64,000 nt of DNA from assembly GCF_001651865.1 (NCBI RefSeq), contig NZ_LPUX01000050.1, positions 310,492-374,491 on the forward strand, in the 5' to 3' direction. This DNA comes from Sinorhizobium glycinis (lineage in GTDB: Bacteria; Pseudomonadota; Alphaproteobacteria; Rhizobiales; Rhizobiaceae). This document shows, piece after piece, positions 1-10,962 of the stretch; the stretch's first letter is position 1; every line of letters starts with the position of its first letter. Made by a program: the position numbers and the translations under genes. Under the pieces are notes generated by a model. The model saw nothing but the letters and a program-made list of their open reading frames with translations. It was not told where the DNA came from and made no database searches.

Positions 1-2082
<2,082 letters not shown>

Positions 2083-2608
2083 GCCTTACGCTCCTCAATC
2101 TAAGCTCGGCATGGACATTTCAGAAATTTGCGAGCGCGCCCAGGGGTAGCCGAAGACGACGTCACGCGTGCCGAAGTGGACTGTGCTCGCGAGATTCTGC
2201 GAGCGCGCAGAGGCGATATCGGTTCGGCGCTGTTCTTGTCTTCACTCTCGGCCTGCGAAAGACGCTCAAGGTCCCGTTTGGCTTGAACGCGCGCATTGCG
2301 ACGACGACGCAACTCTGATCCTCACAGAAGCGTGTCGGACCTCAAGTTGCCGATCTCAAATTCGTGAAGCGCCAAGGGCATCAAACTCGCCCCGGCAGGC
2401 AGTTGGCGAGACGCCAGGAGCGCCCTTCTAGAGCGGACTTTCATAGAGTTAGATCGTTTCACTGTATCCATGAAACTACGAAACGATCCAGATCTTCGGG
2501 CCGGCACCCACCATCAAACTCCCCTCCACGCGCGATCAAAATGCTCGAAATCGGGAACAATCCTGCCGATTACGAATTTCAGTACTTTCTAATTTAGGGA
2601 GAACGAAG
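2083..2608. other. intergenic, no gene recognised
   Basis: About 525 bases between uvrB and the Gly/Asp-repeat gene. Short ORFs on both strands show no recognisable protein features. The stretch is less GC-rich than its neighbours towards its 3' end and presumably carries the promoter of the downstream gene; I could not place one with confidence. Confidence 0.4.
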
Positions 2609-3337
2609 ATGAGACGCCTAGAGGCATTTCTCACGAGCACCAGCCTGGCACTTATGTCGGCTGGTTTTGTTGTATCCGCAGCAGTCCCGGCAATGGGTCA
2701 AGAGCGGCCTTTACTTACGGCTGACCAGTGCACTCCGCTTACGGATGCGAATTACGAACTTTGCTGCATGGCGCGGAACAGGGATCAACTCCTGACCGCC
2801 GGACAAATAGAGCAATGCCCGCCGCTGGCCACGGCGGTAATTAGCAACCCCTTCTCGACGACGTCCACCAGCACCGTCCCCGGAAGCGATGACAACGGAG
2901 GCGGAGGTGGCGCGCCCGGCCCTGGCCCCGGCAATGGCGACGGCGACGGTGATGGCGACGGCGACGGTGATGGCGACGGCGATGGTGACGGCGACGGCGA
3001 CGGCAATGGCGACGGCGACGGCAATGGCGACGGTGACGGCGACGGCAATGGTGACGGCGACGGCAATGGTGACGGCGACGGCAACGGCCATGGTGACGGC
3101 GACGGCGACGGCAATGGTGACGGCGACGGCGACGGCAATGGCGACGGCGACGGCAACGGCCATGGTGACGATGACGACAATGGCGACGACGACGGAAACG
3201 GAGGCAAGGGCAATAACGGCTGGGGCAACGGACGGGATTCGACAAATCCCGGCAGCGCTCACGGTAAGGGCGTTTCGCAAGGCGGCCCGGGCGCAGGACA
3301 GTCGCAAAGCGGTTCCAAGACGAACGGGAACAGATAA
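2609..3337 (+). CDS. secreted Gly/Asp/Asn-repeat protein
   Basis: A 242-residue protein I do not recognise by family. Residues 1-30 look like a Sec signal peptide ending at AMGQ-E. Residues 35-75 form a small Cys-containing module (pattern C...CC...C). Residues about 108-197 are an almost uninterrupted run of Gly-Asp and Gly-Asn pairs ([11 protein letters not shown] type). The C-terminus is Gly/Ser/Gln-rich. The ATG at 2609 has a good ribosome binding site (agggagaacgaag). Acidic Gly/Asp repeats in exported proteins often bind calcium, as in RTX or thrombospondin type-3 repeats, but the spacing here is not a clear RTX nonapeptide, so this is inference. It could be an outer-surface or periplasmic protein, and its length probably varies between strains. 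Confidence 0.75.
   Translation: MRRLEAFLTSTSLALMSAGFVVSAAVPAMGQERPLLTADQCTPLTDANYELCCMARNRDQLLTAGQIEQCPPLATAVISNPFSTTSTSTVPGSDDNGGGGGAPGPGPGNGDGDGDGDGDGDGDGDGDGDGDGNGDGDGNGDGDGDGNGDGDGNGDGDGNGHGDGDGDGNGDGDGDGNGDGDGNGHGDDDDNGDDDGNGGKGNNGWGNGRDSTNPGSAHGKGVSQGGPGAGQSQSGSKTNGNR
2930..3200 (+). repeat. in-gene hexamer/nonamer tandem repeat
   Basis: Tandem array built from ggcgac, ggtgac and ggcaat units, encoding Gly-Asp and Gly-Asn pairs. The third codon positions vary between c and t, so the array is not perfectly homogeneous, which suggests it is maintained at protein level. It is open in several frames and produces long antisense shadow ORFs. Confidence 0.85.
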
Positions 3338-3544
3338 TACGAACCGCGGGCGATCATTCCGATCCGCCGATCGATAGATAGACCAGTACGCGGCGCCAGC
3401 GTTTTTACGCATGGCGCCGCGCCTCGATTTTTCAGTACCTGATTTGCTCCCCGAAGATATTCTTGCGGCGCAGCGCACTGGTAATGGGAACCCTTGTGCG
3501 CCGCGTTGTTAAGTCACTCCGCGGTGCAGGCGCGACACGACTCC

Positions 3545-4288
3545 CTACTCCGCCGCCCGCGCGTTCACCTCAAGCGGCTCCATCTCATACGAATACCCGT
3601 CCAGCATCGCATAAGCCTCTTCGATGACCTCGATCTGCGCTTCGGCATTCTTGATCGCCTCGCCGATCGACTCGCTGCGGGCGCGCAGCATCGAGCCAAG
3701 CACGTCTGTATCCGGCCGCCGGCCAAGGCGGTCCAGGTGTTTGCGGACGCGCGAGCGGTGACGCTCCAGCTCGAGGATATGGAAGCGGGTCTTGACGATA
3801 TCGTCGGAGAGCTTGCGCCGCATCGCTGCCACGGGGTCGAAGCTGCCGGGCTCGCGTAAGTCGAGGATGAAGTCATTGACGAGCGTCTCCAACATCATCA
3901 GGCCCTTGAGCTGTTTGGGATCGACGAGCTGGGGATCGAAACCGGTGTCGTCATAAACCTTGCGGCGCACCGGATCCTTGAGGAGATCATAGGCCGCCTG
4001 CAGCTTGCCGAACTGCTCGGCGTCACCGCCGCGGTCCGGATGAGCCGTCTTCACCGCCCGGCGGTAGGCCGCCCGAATCGCCCGCTCGTCAGCGTCGCGC
4101 TCAATTCCAAGGAGGGCATAGGGATCGATCACGCCGGCCACCTGCTTTTCGTCGACTTGCGATATTCTGTCCGGACCAGACCTACCGGTTCGCTGCGCCA
4201 GCAGCAAGCCCGGGGCGATCGCATTGCAGAACGCGCCACGCTCAGCCGAGCGTCGGGGCGAAAATGTGGTGAAAACGAGGCAATCCAC
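3545..4288 (-). CDS. J-domain (DnaJ-like) protein
   Basis: A co-chaperone-type protein. The J domain lies at residues about 55-112 (YALLGIERDADE... with the HPD tripeptide in AHPDRGGD), followed by a helical, charged region of about 130 residues with no zinc-finger or C-terminal DnaJ domains. It is therefore a type III J protein that would stimulate an Hsp70 ATPase. The start is uncertain. The longest form begins at a GTG (4288), but its first 50 residues look untranslated; GTG codons at 4141 or 4132, just before DPYALLG, are better candidates. It is convergent with the upstream repeat-protein gene and divergent from cspA. Confidence 0.8.
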   Translation of the reverse strand: MDCLVFTTFSPRRSAERGAFCNAIAPGLLLAQRTGRSGPDRISQVDEKQVAGVIDPYALLGIERDADERAIRAAYRRAVKTAHPDRGGDAEQFGKLQAAYDLLKDPVRRKVYDDTGFDPQLVDPKQLKGLMMLETLVNDFILDLREPGSFDPVAAMRRKLSDDIVKTRFHILELERHRSRVRKHLDRLGRRPDTDVLGSMLRARSESIGEAIKNAEAQIEVIEEAYAMLDGYSYEMEPLEVNARAAE

Positions 4289-4666
4289 GGCATTTCTCGG
4301 TTACGCCGGGTTCCAGTAAGTCCCGGAAGTGCCGCTCGCTCAAGGCGTTGCCCAGGCGCCGCGCGAGCCGGAACTCTCCGCTTGCCTTTTTCCGCGAATA
4401 CTGCCACTCCTAACACCGTTCGGGCGATTTCAATCCCGGAGACTGGACTTTCGTTTGAGCCCGGCCATTGCCGGGTCTGCCGCAAGCGGCATCGTTGACG
4501 TCTTTTCCCCGATATCGTGACCACTCGACCTTTTCAGCATATGGCTGAAATCGACCGGTTCGTTTCCTCTTTTTGAGGGCACGAACACACTACCTCAAGC
4601 AGCCAAGCCGTGCTATTGAAGCGCTGGGTTGCGGCAAAGACAGACTGAAGGAAAAGGACTTCTTCC
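4289..4666. other. intergenic region upstream of cspA
   Basis: About 380 bases between the divergent J-domain gene and cspA. A 7-bp hairpin (TTTCAGC...GCTGAAA, 4532-4550) lies about 120 bases before the cspA start, where a cold-shock mRNA leader would be expected. No ORF here looks real. The promoters of both genes should be here. Confidence 0.4.
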
Positions 4667-4879
4667 ATGGCCACCAAGGGCATCGTAAAATTCTTCAACC
4701 AGGACAAGGGTTTTGGTTTCATCACGCCGGACGGCGGCGCGAAGGACGTTTTCGTCCACATCTCCGCGGTTCAGGCCGCCGGCCTCGCGACGCTCAAGGA
4801 TGGCCAGCAGGTCAGCTTCGACACCGAGCCGGACCGCATGGGCAAGGGCCCGAAGGCCGTCAACCTGCAGGCGCTCTAA
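4667..4879 (+). CDS. cspA: cold-shock protein, CspA family
   Basis: A 70-residue single cold-shock domain, an RNA/single-strand-DNA-binding beta-barrel that melts mRNA structure. RNP1 (KGFGFI, residues 15-20) and RNP2 (VFVHI, residues 28-32) are both intact, and the length is standard for the family. The ATG at 4667 follows a purine-rich aaggac site. It is a single-gene unit with its own intrinsic terminator just downstream. Rhizobia carry several csp paralogues, so the exact symbol is tentative. Confidence 0.93.
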   Translation: MATKGIVKFFNQDKGFGFITPDGGAKDVFVHISAVQAAGLATLKDGQQVSFDTEPDRMGKGPKAVNLQAL

Positions 4880-4907
4880 GCCGGACGGTCCGAGCGGATT
4901 TCGAAAG

Positions 4908-4936
4908 ACGGCGCTTCGCAAGAGGCGCCGTTTTTT
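4908..4936 (+). terminator. intrinsic terminator of cspA
   Basis: A seven-base-pair stem (ACGGCGC / GCGCCGT) with a ten-base loop is followed directly by a run of six T, 29 bases after the cspA stop codon. This is a textbook Rho-independent terminator. Confidence 0.9.
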
Positions 4937-4952
4937 GTTTGCCTGCGCTTCC

Positions 4953-5059
4953 CCCCTCATCCGGCCTGCCGGCCTCCTTCTCCCCGCAGGCGGGGCGAAG
5001 GACTCGCGGCACGCCTTGTCCCCTCGCCCCGCTTGCGGGGAGAGGGTTAGGTGAGGGGC
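4953..5059. repeat. RIME-like palindromic element, copy 1
   Basis: About 107 bp beginning cccctcatccggcctgccgg and ending gttaggtgaggggc, with nested inverted repeats (ctccccgcaggcgggg; gccccgcttgcggggag). A second copy lies at 13084-13199. The size and the two-palindrome layout match what is known of Rhizobium intergenic mosaic elements. It sits between convergent cspA and dusA. Confidence 0.75.
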
Positions 5060-5084
5060 AAAGCGCACGCAGACCGAGTGAGCC

Positions 5085-6239
5085 CTACTCCGCCGCCTGG
5101 CGGGCCGTGACCGCCTCGAACACCGCGTCGAAGGCGGCATGGATCACCTCCGGCCCTGCGCCCTTGCGGGTGGCGTCTGCGGACAGGATCTGGCGGTAGC
5201 GCCGGGCGCCGGGCCAACCCTGGAACAGCCCGACCATATGGCGCGTAACATGGATCAGCCGGCCGCCATTGTCGATATGGGCGGCCGCGTAGGCTGACAT
5301 GGCGTCGCGCACACCCGCCCAGAACACGAGCGACAGCCGATGGTCGCGATCGGAGTAGGCTTCCGGCTCCGGCGCGGGTGCGGCCCCGGTGAACGGGTGC
5401 GCGAAATAGCCGTCCGCGGCCGTGAGCAGGCCGCTGTCATGGTAGGCGGCACGGCCAAGCATGACGCCGTCGAGTGGGGCCGCATTTTCGAACTCGGCCC
5501 CGGCAAGCCTCGGTCCAAGCGCAGGCAGCAAACGCGGATCGAGATGCGACAGCGCCTGATCCAGAGTCTGAAGACCGCCATTGAGGCCGATGAAAAGACT
5601 TGGGTTCTCGCCCTTCAGGCGATGCACGAGGCCGTAATCGAGCGGCGGGATCTCGCGGTTCTCCCGCGGCGAGAGGCCCTGCAGCCAGGCCTTACGGGCA
5701 TGCACCCAGACGGCGTCCGTGCCGGCGTCCTTGACGCGGTCGACGAGTGTGCGAAGCGCCACCTCCGGATCCTGGTCGTCGACGCCGATGCGGCACTTGA
5801 CCGTGACCGGGACCTTCACGGCCGCCTTCATCGCCGCCACGCATTCGGCAACCAGCGCCGGTTCCTGCATTAGGCAGGCACCGAACGTGCCGGACTGCAC
5901 CCGGTCGGACGGGCAGCCGACATTCATGTTGATCTCGTCATAGCCGAAGCCTTCGGCGATCCGCGCCGCCTCCGCCATCTTTGCCGGATCGTTGCCGCCG
6001 AGCTGCAGCGCGACGGGGTGCTCCGAGGCATCATGGCCGAGCAGCCTGGCCCGATCGCCGCGCAGGATCGCGTCGGCAACGATCATTTCCGTGTAGAGCA
6101 GCGCATTGCGCGACAGCTGCCGCGCGAAGAAGCGATAGTGACGGTCCGTCCAGTCGATCATCGGCGCAACGGCGAAGACAGGGGCCTTGAAGTATCGGCC
6201 CTCCTCCGACGTTCCGACGGGTTGCGACGTCTCTATCAT
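5085..6239 (-). CDS. dusA: tRNA-dihydrouridine(20/20a) synthase DusA
   Basis: An FMN-dependent reductase that uses NADPH to convert uridine to dihydrouridine in the tRNA D-loop. The 384 residues form a TIM barrel with the N-terminal VAPMIDWTDRHYR motif (about 24-36) and the catalytic cysteine in NVGCPSDRVQSG (Cys109). The longer C-terminal helical domain and the MIDWTDRHYRFFAR signature point to DusA rather than DusB or DusC. The ATG at 6239 was chosen; a later in-frame start would cut into the conserved N-terminus. It appears to be transcribed alone, and its 3' end abuts the RIME-like element. Confidence 0.93.
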   Translation of the reverse strand: MIETSQPVGTSEEGRYFKAPVFAVAPMIDWTDRHYRFFARQLSRNALLYTEMIVADAILRGDRARLLGHDASEHPVALQLGGNDPAKMAEAARIAEGFGYDEINMNVGCPSDRVQSGTFGACLMQEPALVAECVAAMKAAVKVPVTVKCRIGVDDQDPEVALRTLVDRVKDAGTDAVWVHARKAWLQGLSPRENREIPPLDYGLVHRLKGENPSLFIGLNGGLQTLDQALSHLDPRLLPALGPRLAGAEFENAAPLDGVMLGRAAYHDSGLLTAADGYFAHPFTGAAPAPEPEAYSDRDHRLSLVFWAGVRDAMSAYAAAHIDNGGRLIHVTRHMVGLFQGWPGARRYRQILSADATRKGAGPEVIHAAFDAVFEAVTARQAAE

Positions 6240-6511
6240 GGTCTGGTCAATTCGCTTTCTCTTTGCCGGCTTTCAGCGCACGTTGCATAGCCAGACGACG
6301 CCACTTGGCAGCATCGAATTGGCAGCGACATCCGAGCGAAAGCCCCAGCGGGACGCGGCCTTATACTGCGCCGGCACAAATAAAGCGAGATGGCATAGCC
6401 GCCCGCGCGCTGCACACATCGGCGTCCATGCGATAGGATATAGACGCGCCGCAGAGGCTCATCGCCGGACGAACCGGCACGCACCGGCGACCCGCCGCGA
6501 CGTTTCGCCAG

Positions 6512-6760
6512 TTACCGAAACCCCGCTTGACGAAACCACTCCTGGACGCCGGCCAGCACCGCCGTCTTGGCGCCTTCGAGCGTCGACGCATAGTGAAAGC
6601 CGGTATTGTTCGTACCGTTGCAATGGGAAATCCGCCAGGCCCAGTCGCTCATGGTCTCGCGCTTCATGACGAAGGCGACTTCGTGCCGGCCGAGCATGGC
6701 ACAATAGGTCCCGTTTCGCAGCGGCAACCACGTCAAACGAATTTCTGCAACCTCTACCAT
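6512..6760 (-). CDS. small hypothetical protein
   Basis: An 82-residue protein with no family I can name. The ATG at 6760 is preferred over an upstream in-frame start at 6784 because a strong ribosome binding site (ggggagg) sits seven bases before it. The sequence starts MVEVAEIRLTWLPLRNGTY, is mixed alpha/beta in character with several Trp and His, and lacks a signal peptide or membrane segment. It stands alone between dusA and a DUF982 gene. Confidence 0.65.
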   Translation of the reverse strand: MVEVAEIRLTWLPLRNGTYCAMLGRHEVAFVMKRETMSDWAWRISHCNGTNNTGFHYASTLEGAKTAVLAGVQEWFRQAGFR

Positions 6761-7169
6761 TTGAGCCTCCCCAGCAGAAAACATATAGGCCAGCTATCAA
6801 GTGCTTGAAACCCCAGCATTTAAGGGGGCTTGCCGGCGGACAGTGCGAAGAGCGGGCGTCATCGACGGGAACAACCTTGGATAGGGTGCCCGCGGCTCGA
6901 TAGCGATGCGAGAAAAGCGTGCGCTACACCTCGCCGCGAACCGGCAATCGGTCCTCGGCAAAATTGCGGACAAACGGAAAATCCTGCGCTAGATTGAAGA
7001 GCCCACCCGGCAGACGCGCAGAGAGAGCATGGAACCGGGCCAGGGCCGACTACGTTTTTGCATTGAGTCTCGATAAGGCGGGAGGAGCGGTGCGCGAGGA
7101 GCCCCTCACCCGGCCCCTCGGAACCAAACGGTACTCCCGTATTCGGGATGTCGCGCCAGGAGGAGAAGC
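6761..7169. other. intergenic, no gene recognised
   Basis: About 400 bases between the small hypothetical gene and the DUF982 gene. Overlapping short ORFs in several frames show no protein-like composition or ribosome binding site. Presumably promoter sequence for both flanking genes. Confidence 0.35.
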
Positions 7170-7409
7170 ATGCATCAGGTGTTGTGGAACCGTCCAATCG
7201 AGCTTGGACTGAATGGCGGCGATATATTCATGGTCAAGGGACCGTCCGACGCCCTCACGTGCCTTGCGGGCCAATGGCCCCGTCGCGGCCCCTATTACGT
7301 CGCGGCGCGCAGCGCCTGCCGCGCGGCGATCGCCGGTCGCCGGACTCCTGACGAGGCCCGCAGGCTATTCATTTTCGCGGTTGAGGAAGCGCACCTCACG
7401 GCTCATTGA
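7170..7409 (+). CDS. DUF982 domain-containing protein
   Basis: A 79-residue protein fitting the DUF982 family, short proteins found in multiple copies in Rhizobiales. The diagnostic pattern is present: a central AGQWP motif followed by Y-x3-A-x2-A-C-R-A-A-I-A-G-R and then a P-x-E-A-R-x-L-F-I-x-A-x-E-E-A stretch. The ATG at 7170 follows a near-perfect aggagaag site. The function of the family is unknown. No signal peptide or membrane segment is seen. Confidence 0.75.
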   Translation: MHQVLWNRPIELGLNGGDIFMVKGPSDALTCLAGQWPRRGPYYVAARSACRAAIAGRRTPDEARRLFIFAVEEAHLTAH

Positions 7410-7820
7410 GCCGGCCAGACGCAGCGCAAGCACTCCAGTGTTCAACGTCTGTGTACGCAGAGGCGTTCATTGTTGCGATATGACCGCCAAAAACGCCTGA
7501 GCACGCAGAAATTATATTATTATATATAGATCGACGCTCACAAAAATAGTATTAATAGGCTTATTCGACGGCTTTGCTTGAAGATCAAGCCCCTTTCCAA
7601 TATAAGCAATTGCGCAAAGTTGAAGTCATCGGGATGCCGTCAGGCCGGCCAGCGCAGCGGCCGATCTTGAAATGACACGGAAATATCCGCGAAACCGCCA
7701 GATTTCTGTCGTGAAGCGTTCATCAAAAGCACTTATATTTTGAGGTGCCTCATAAAGAACAAGTTCGGAGTGTTTAACTCCGGATCAAAAGGGAAAAGAA
7801 AATAATACGGGAGAGACATC
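7410..7820. other. AT-rich intergenic region
   Basis: About 410 bases. It includes a strikingly AT-rich patch (about 7505-7560, with alternating tatat) in an otherwise GC-rich window, followed by a short inverted repeat (gcttga/tcaagc, about 7577-7591). It is the likely promoter region of the next small gene; no coding sequence is apparent. Confidence 0.4.
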
Positions 7821-8030
7821 ATGATGAGTGAGAGCAATCTCCGACGCATCGTCGAAGTCAGCATGAAGCGCGAAACCGGCCGCAAGGACATCGGCATCAT
7901 GACCGTACGCCAGGCCCTTGAACTTCCCGAAGTGCCGAGCCTCGAATACAGCCACCCGGAACTCAACTCGCGCTCGGACGGTCGCTTTCTTACCCGCGAC
8001 CAGCTTGAAGCCTATGCCCGCTGCGCCTGA
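7821..8030 (+). CDS. small hypothetical protein
   Basis: A 69-residue soluble, charged protein that I do not recognise. It starts at ATG 7821 (a second ATG follows at once) behind a good gggagag ribosome binding site. It has balanced acidic and basic residues, no Cys except near the C-terminus, and no membrane segment. The AT-rich upstream region suggests its own promoter. Composition and start signals support a real gene, but no function can be given. Confidence 0.6.
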   Translation: MMSESNLRRIVEVSMKRETGRKDIGIMTVRQALELPEVPSLEYSHPELNSRSDGRFLTRDQLEAYARCA

Positions 8031-8212
8031 CCACAGACTTCGCGGGCCTGATAAATACTCACCGGCATAAGTTTGCCTATTGCCGCAGCCCGTCCGGCTG
8101 CTAACGTCCCACCAAAGATTCGCTACAGCACCACCGGCCAGCCCGGCATGGGAGGTCGCTGTAGCGTTTCGACTTCCCGCATATTTCTTTCGCTCGGCGC
8201 CAGCCTGCGGTC

Positions 8213-8920
8213 ATGCGAGAACTGGTGGACACCATGGAAACTGTCATACCCCCCTCACCGCCTGTCCTTTTGCCGATTTCCGAGAGCCTCGTCGGCTTTC
8301 CTGTGCGGCGGGTCTACTGCGTTGGCCGCAACTATGCCGCCCACGCGCGCGAGATGGGACATGACCCGGAGCGCGAACCGCCATTCTTCTTTCAGAAGAA
8401 CGCCGACAACCTGCTGCCGCCCGGCCAGGACTTCCCCTACCCGCCTCTCTCAGAGGACGTACACCACGAGGTGGAACTGGTCGTTGCCCTGAGGAACGGC
8501 GGCGCGAACATCCCGGTCGAGGAAGCGATAGGGCATGTCTATGGCTATGGCGTCGGTATAGATTTCACCCGCCGCGACCTGCAGGCGCAGGCGAAGGAGG
8601 CCGGCCGGCCCTGGACCGCCGCCAAGGCATTCGAGCATTCGGCGCCGATCTCCGCGATCGCCCCGGCGAAGGCGGTTGGCCACCCGACAAGCGGCAATAT
8701 CTGGCTGAAGGTCAATGGCGAGACGCGCCAACTGGGCGATCTCGCCGAGATGATCTGGACGGTGCCGGAGATCATCGCCGAACTCTCGCGCCTCTTCACA
8801 TTGGCACCCGGCGACATCATCATGACCGGAACGCCCTCCGGCGTGGGCGCCGTTGAGCGCGGCGATGTCGTCACCTGCGGCGTCGACGGCGTCGCGGTGC
8901 TCTCCGTCAAGGTCGTCTGA
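8213..8920 (+). CDS. fumarylacetoacetate hydrolase family protein
   Basis: A member of the FAH fold, metal-dependent hydrolases acting on C-C bonds of beta-diketo acids (fumarylpyruvate, acylpyruvates, oxaloacetate). The metal-binding acids are visible in HHEVELVVAL (about 84-93), and GVGIDFTRRD and TGTPSGVG mark the conserved core. At 235 residues it is a single-domain short-form enzyme, closest in style to fumarylpyruvate/acylpyruvate hydrolases of gentisate degradation; the exact substrate cannot be read from sequence. The start is ATG 8213, with METVIPPS (8234) as alternative. The next gene, a carbonic anhydrase homologue, begins 56 bases downstream and may be cotranscribed. Confidence 0.87.
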   Translation: MRELVDTMETVIPPSPPVLLPISESLVGFPVRRVYCVGRNYAAHAREMGHDPEREPPFFFQKNADNLLPPGQDFPYPPLSEDVHHEVELVVALRNGGANIPVEEAIGHVYGYGVGIDFTRRDLQAQAKEAGRPWTAAKAFEHSAPISAIAPAKAVGHPTSGNIWLKVNGETRQLGDLAEMIWTVPEIIAELSRLFTLAPGDIIMTGTPSGVGAVERGDVVTCGVDGVAVLSVKVV

Positions 8921-8976
8921 CAAAGCCGACGCGGCGAAACGCGCACGCGTTTCCGTGCAAGCAGAAGGAATGAGCC

Positions 8977-9507
8977 ATGCCACTCTACGCGCTCGGATCG
9001 CTGCAGCCAACCACGCCGCCGGAAGGCCGCTACTGGATCGCGCCGGACGCCAATGTCATCGGCCAGGTGCAGATCGGCGAAGAGGTCGGCATCTGGTTCG
9101 GCGCGACGCTGCGCGGCGACAACGAGCCGATCCGCATCGGCGCGCGCACCAATATCCAGGAGGCGGTGGTCGTCCATGTCGATCCGGGTTTTCCGGTGAC
9201 GATCGGCGAAGCCTGCACAATCGGCCACAAAGCGATCGTTCACGGCTGCACGATCGGCGACAATTCGCTGATCGGCATGGGCGCCACCGTCCTGAACGGC
9301 GCCAGGATCGGCCGCAACTGCCTGGTCGGCGCCAACGCGCTGATTACCGAGGGCAAGGAATATCCCGACAATTCGCTGATCATCGGCGCACCGGCCAAGG
9401 TGATACGCACGCTCGACGACGCGGCCGTGCAAGGCCTGAAGCGCTCGGCCGATCATTATGTGAAGAATTGGCAGCGCTACGCCGCGCAGCTTCACCGGCT
9501 GGATTGA
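8977..9507 (+). CDS. gamma-type carbonic anhydrase family protein
   Basis: A left-handed beta-helix protein of 176 residues built from hexapeptide repeats ([LIV]-G-x4, for example VIGQVQIGEEVGIW and LIGMGATVLNG). His67, His84 and His89 align with the three zinc/iron ligands of gamma carbonic anhydrases (Cam, YrdA/PaaY family), so it probably forms a metal-bearing trimer. Whether it hydrates CO2 or serves another role, as many YrdA homologues may, is not decidable here. The ATG at 8977 follows an agaagga site. Confidence 0.88.
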   Translation: MPLYALGSLQPTTPPEGRYWIAPDANVIGQVQIGEEVGIWFGATLRGDNEPIRIGARTNIQEAVVVHVDPGFPVTIGEACTIGHKAIVHGCTIGDNSLIGMGATVLNGARIGRNCLVGANALITEGKEYPDNSLIIGAPAKVIRTLDDAAVQGLKRSADHYVKNWQRYAAQLHRLD

Positions 9508-9745
9508 GGCTGCAAGCCGCACTTTGAAGCGCGCTTTCCAGCGTCTTCACGCGCTGCGGGTACTGTTCTTATGCATTTCGTTACCCCAAAACCACTGCGC
9601 CCACCCAGCGACCATGGCGCATTCCCGGCGTGCCGGCGGATGTGCGCCATAGATCGGCGTGCTCGAATTTCCAGCTGGGGCGAACCGGCAGCGCCCGCGG
9701 CGAACTGAGGATGCCTGGAGCGCCTGACGACAGGAAACGATTGCC

Positions 9746-10141
9746 TTAGGCACAGCTCTTGCAGTGCCCACGGATCTCGATGGTCGTCTTCTCGGTCTTG
9801 AAGCTCTGGGCTCGAACCAGCGCCGAAAGCCGCTGTTCGATCCCCTCGTCGTGGAATTCCGTCACCTGCCCGCATCCCTCGCAGATGGTGAAGGCGGTAA
9901 CGCCGTGGTCGTGCTCATGCTCATGCGGGCAGGTACAGGCCACGAAGGCATTGAGGCTCTCCAGACGATGCACGAGGCCGTATTCCAGGAGCTTGTCGAG
10001 AGCGCGATAGACCTGGAGCGGCGCCCGGAAGCCGTGGTCCCTGAGCTTGTCGAGGATCGTATAGGCGCTCATAGGCCCGTCCGAGTGAGCGAGCGCCCCC
10101 ATCACCAGCGACTGGTTTTTCGTCAATTGGGGCGTGCCCAT
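9746..10141 (-). CDS. zur: zinc uptake regulator, Fur family
   Basis: A Fur-family repressor of 131 residues that, when zinc-loaded, blocks zinc-uptake promoters. An N-terminal winged helix (about 8-80) precedes a metal-sensing region with CTCPHEHEHDHG, the CxxC pair CEGCG and the C-terminal CKSC, the usual structural zinc site. Its ATG overlaps the znuB stop by one base (TGATG), so it is the last gene of a znuC-znuB-zur operon. Assignment to Zur rather than Fur or Mur rests mainly on this context. Autoregulation through the sites at 11905-11941 is expected. Confidence 0.92.
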   Translation of the reverse strand: MGTPQLTKNQSLVMGALAHSDGPMSAYTILDKLRDHGFRAPLQVYRALDKLLEYGLVHRLESLNAFVACTCPHEHEHDHGVTAFTICEGCGQVTEFHDEGIEQRLSALVRAQSFKTEKTTIEIRGHCKSCA

Positions 10142-10962
10142 CAGTGTCCTCCATGCGAAGAATGCGACGCGCGCCCCGGTCGGCCGAGAGGCAGAAGACT
10201 CAGCACGAACAGCGCCAGCGCGGCAACCACGATAGACGGTCCGGACGGCGTGTCCCAGTGCAGCGAACCGAAAAGACCGCCGGTAACGGCAAGCGCGCCG
10301 ATCAGCGAGGCGAGAACCGCCATGATTTCCGGCGAGGTGGCGAAACGGCGCGCGGTCGCGGCCGGGATGATCAGCAGCGAGGTTATGAGCAGAATACCGA
10401 CGATCTTCATGGCGATCGCGATCACCAGCGCCATCAGCAGCATGAAGAAGAGACGCGCCCGCTCCGGCTTCAGCCCCTCGGCTTCCGCCAGCTCCGGATT
10501 GACGGTCGAGGCGAGCAGCGGCCGCCAGAGATAGACGAGCGCCAGGATCACCAGGATGCCGCCACCCCAGATGATGTCGATGTCGGCCTCCGAAACAGCG
10601 AGGATATCGCCGAAGAGGAAGCCGACGAGGTCGATGCGGACCCAGGTCATGAAGGCGACGATGACCAGGCCGATCGACAGCGCCGAATGCGAGAGGATGC
10701 CGAGCAGCGCGTCCGTCGACAGCGCGCCGCGCTTCTGCAGGAAGAGAAGCAGCAGCGAAACGACCGAGGCGACGATGAAGACGCTGACCATTAGGTTGAG
10801 TTCGAGAAGCAGCGACAGCGCCACCCCAAGCAGCGCCGAATGAGCCATCGTGTCGCCGAAATAGGCCATGCGGCGCCAGATGACGAAGCAGCCGAGCGGC
10901 CCCGCGACCATGGCGATGCCGACGCCGGCGACGAGCGCGCGAATGAAGAAATCGTCAAGCAT
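10141..10962 (-). CDS. znuB: zinc ABC transporter permease
   Basis: Inner-membrane permease of the high-affinity zinc importer. From the ATG at 10962 it has 273 residues and about eight hydrophobic segments. The N-terminal MLDDFFIRALVAG and the FGDTMAHSALLGVAL segment are typical of the ZnuB/MntB (ABC-3) family. An upstream extension of the frame overlaps the His-rich end of znuC and is not protein-like. The start overlaps the znuC stop by eight bases, and the stop overlaps the zur start, so translation is probably coupled. The short C-terminus ends in His residues. Confidence 0.95.
   Translation of the reverse strand: MLDDFFIRALVAGVGIAMVAGPLGCFVIWRRMAYFGDTMAHSALLGVALSLLLELNLMVSVFIVASVVSLLLLFLQKRGALSTDALLGILSHSALSIGLVIVAFMTWVRIDLVGFLFGDILAVSEADIDIIWGGGILVILALVYLWRPLLASTVNPELAEAEGLKPERARLFFMLLMALVIAIAMKIVGILLITSLLIIPAATARRFATSPEIMAVLASLIGALAVTGGLFGSLHWDTPSGPSIVVAALALFVLSLLPLGRPGRASHSSHGGH

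Noticed and set aside
2930-3200. Possible CRISPR array
   Set aside because: The repeats are contiguous 6-9 base codon units without spacers; they are a protein-coding tandem repeat.
2711-3478. 255-codon minus-strand frame with Val/Ala/Ile repeats
   Set aside because: It is produced by the complement of the Gly/Asp repeat array and has no ribosome binding site; the plus-strand frame has a signal peptide and good start.
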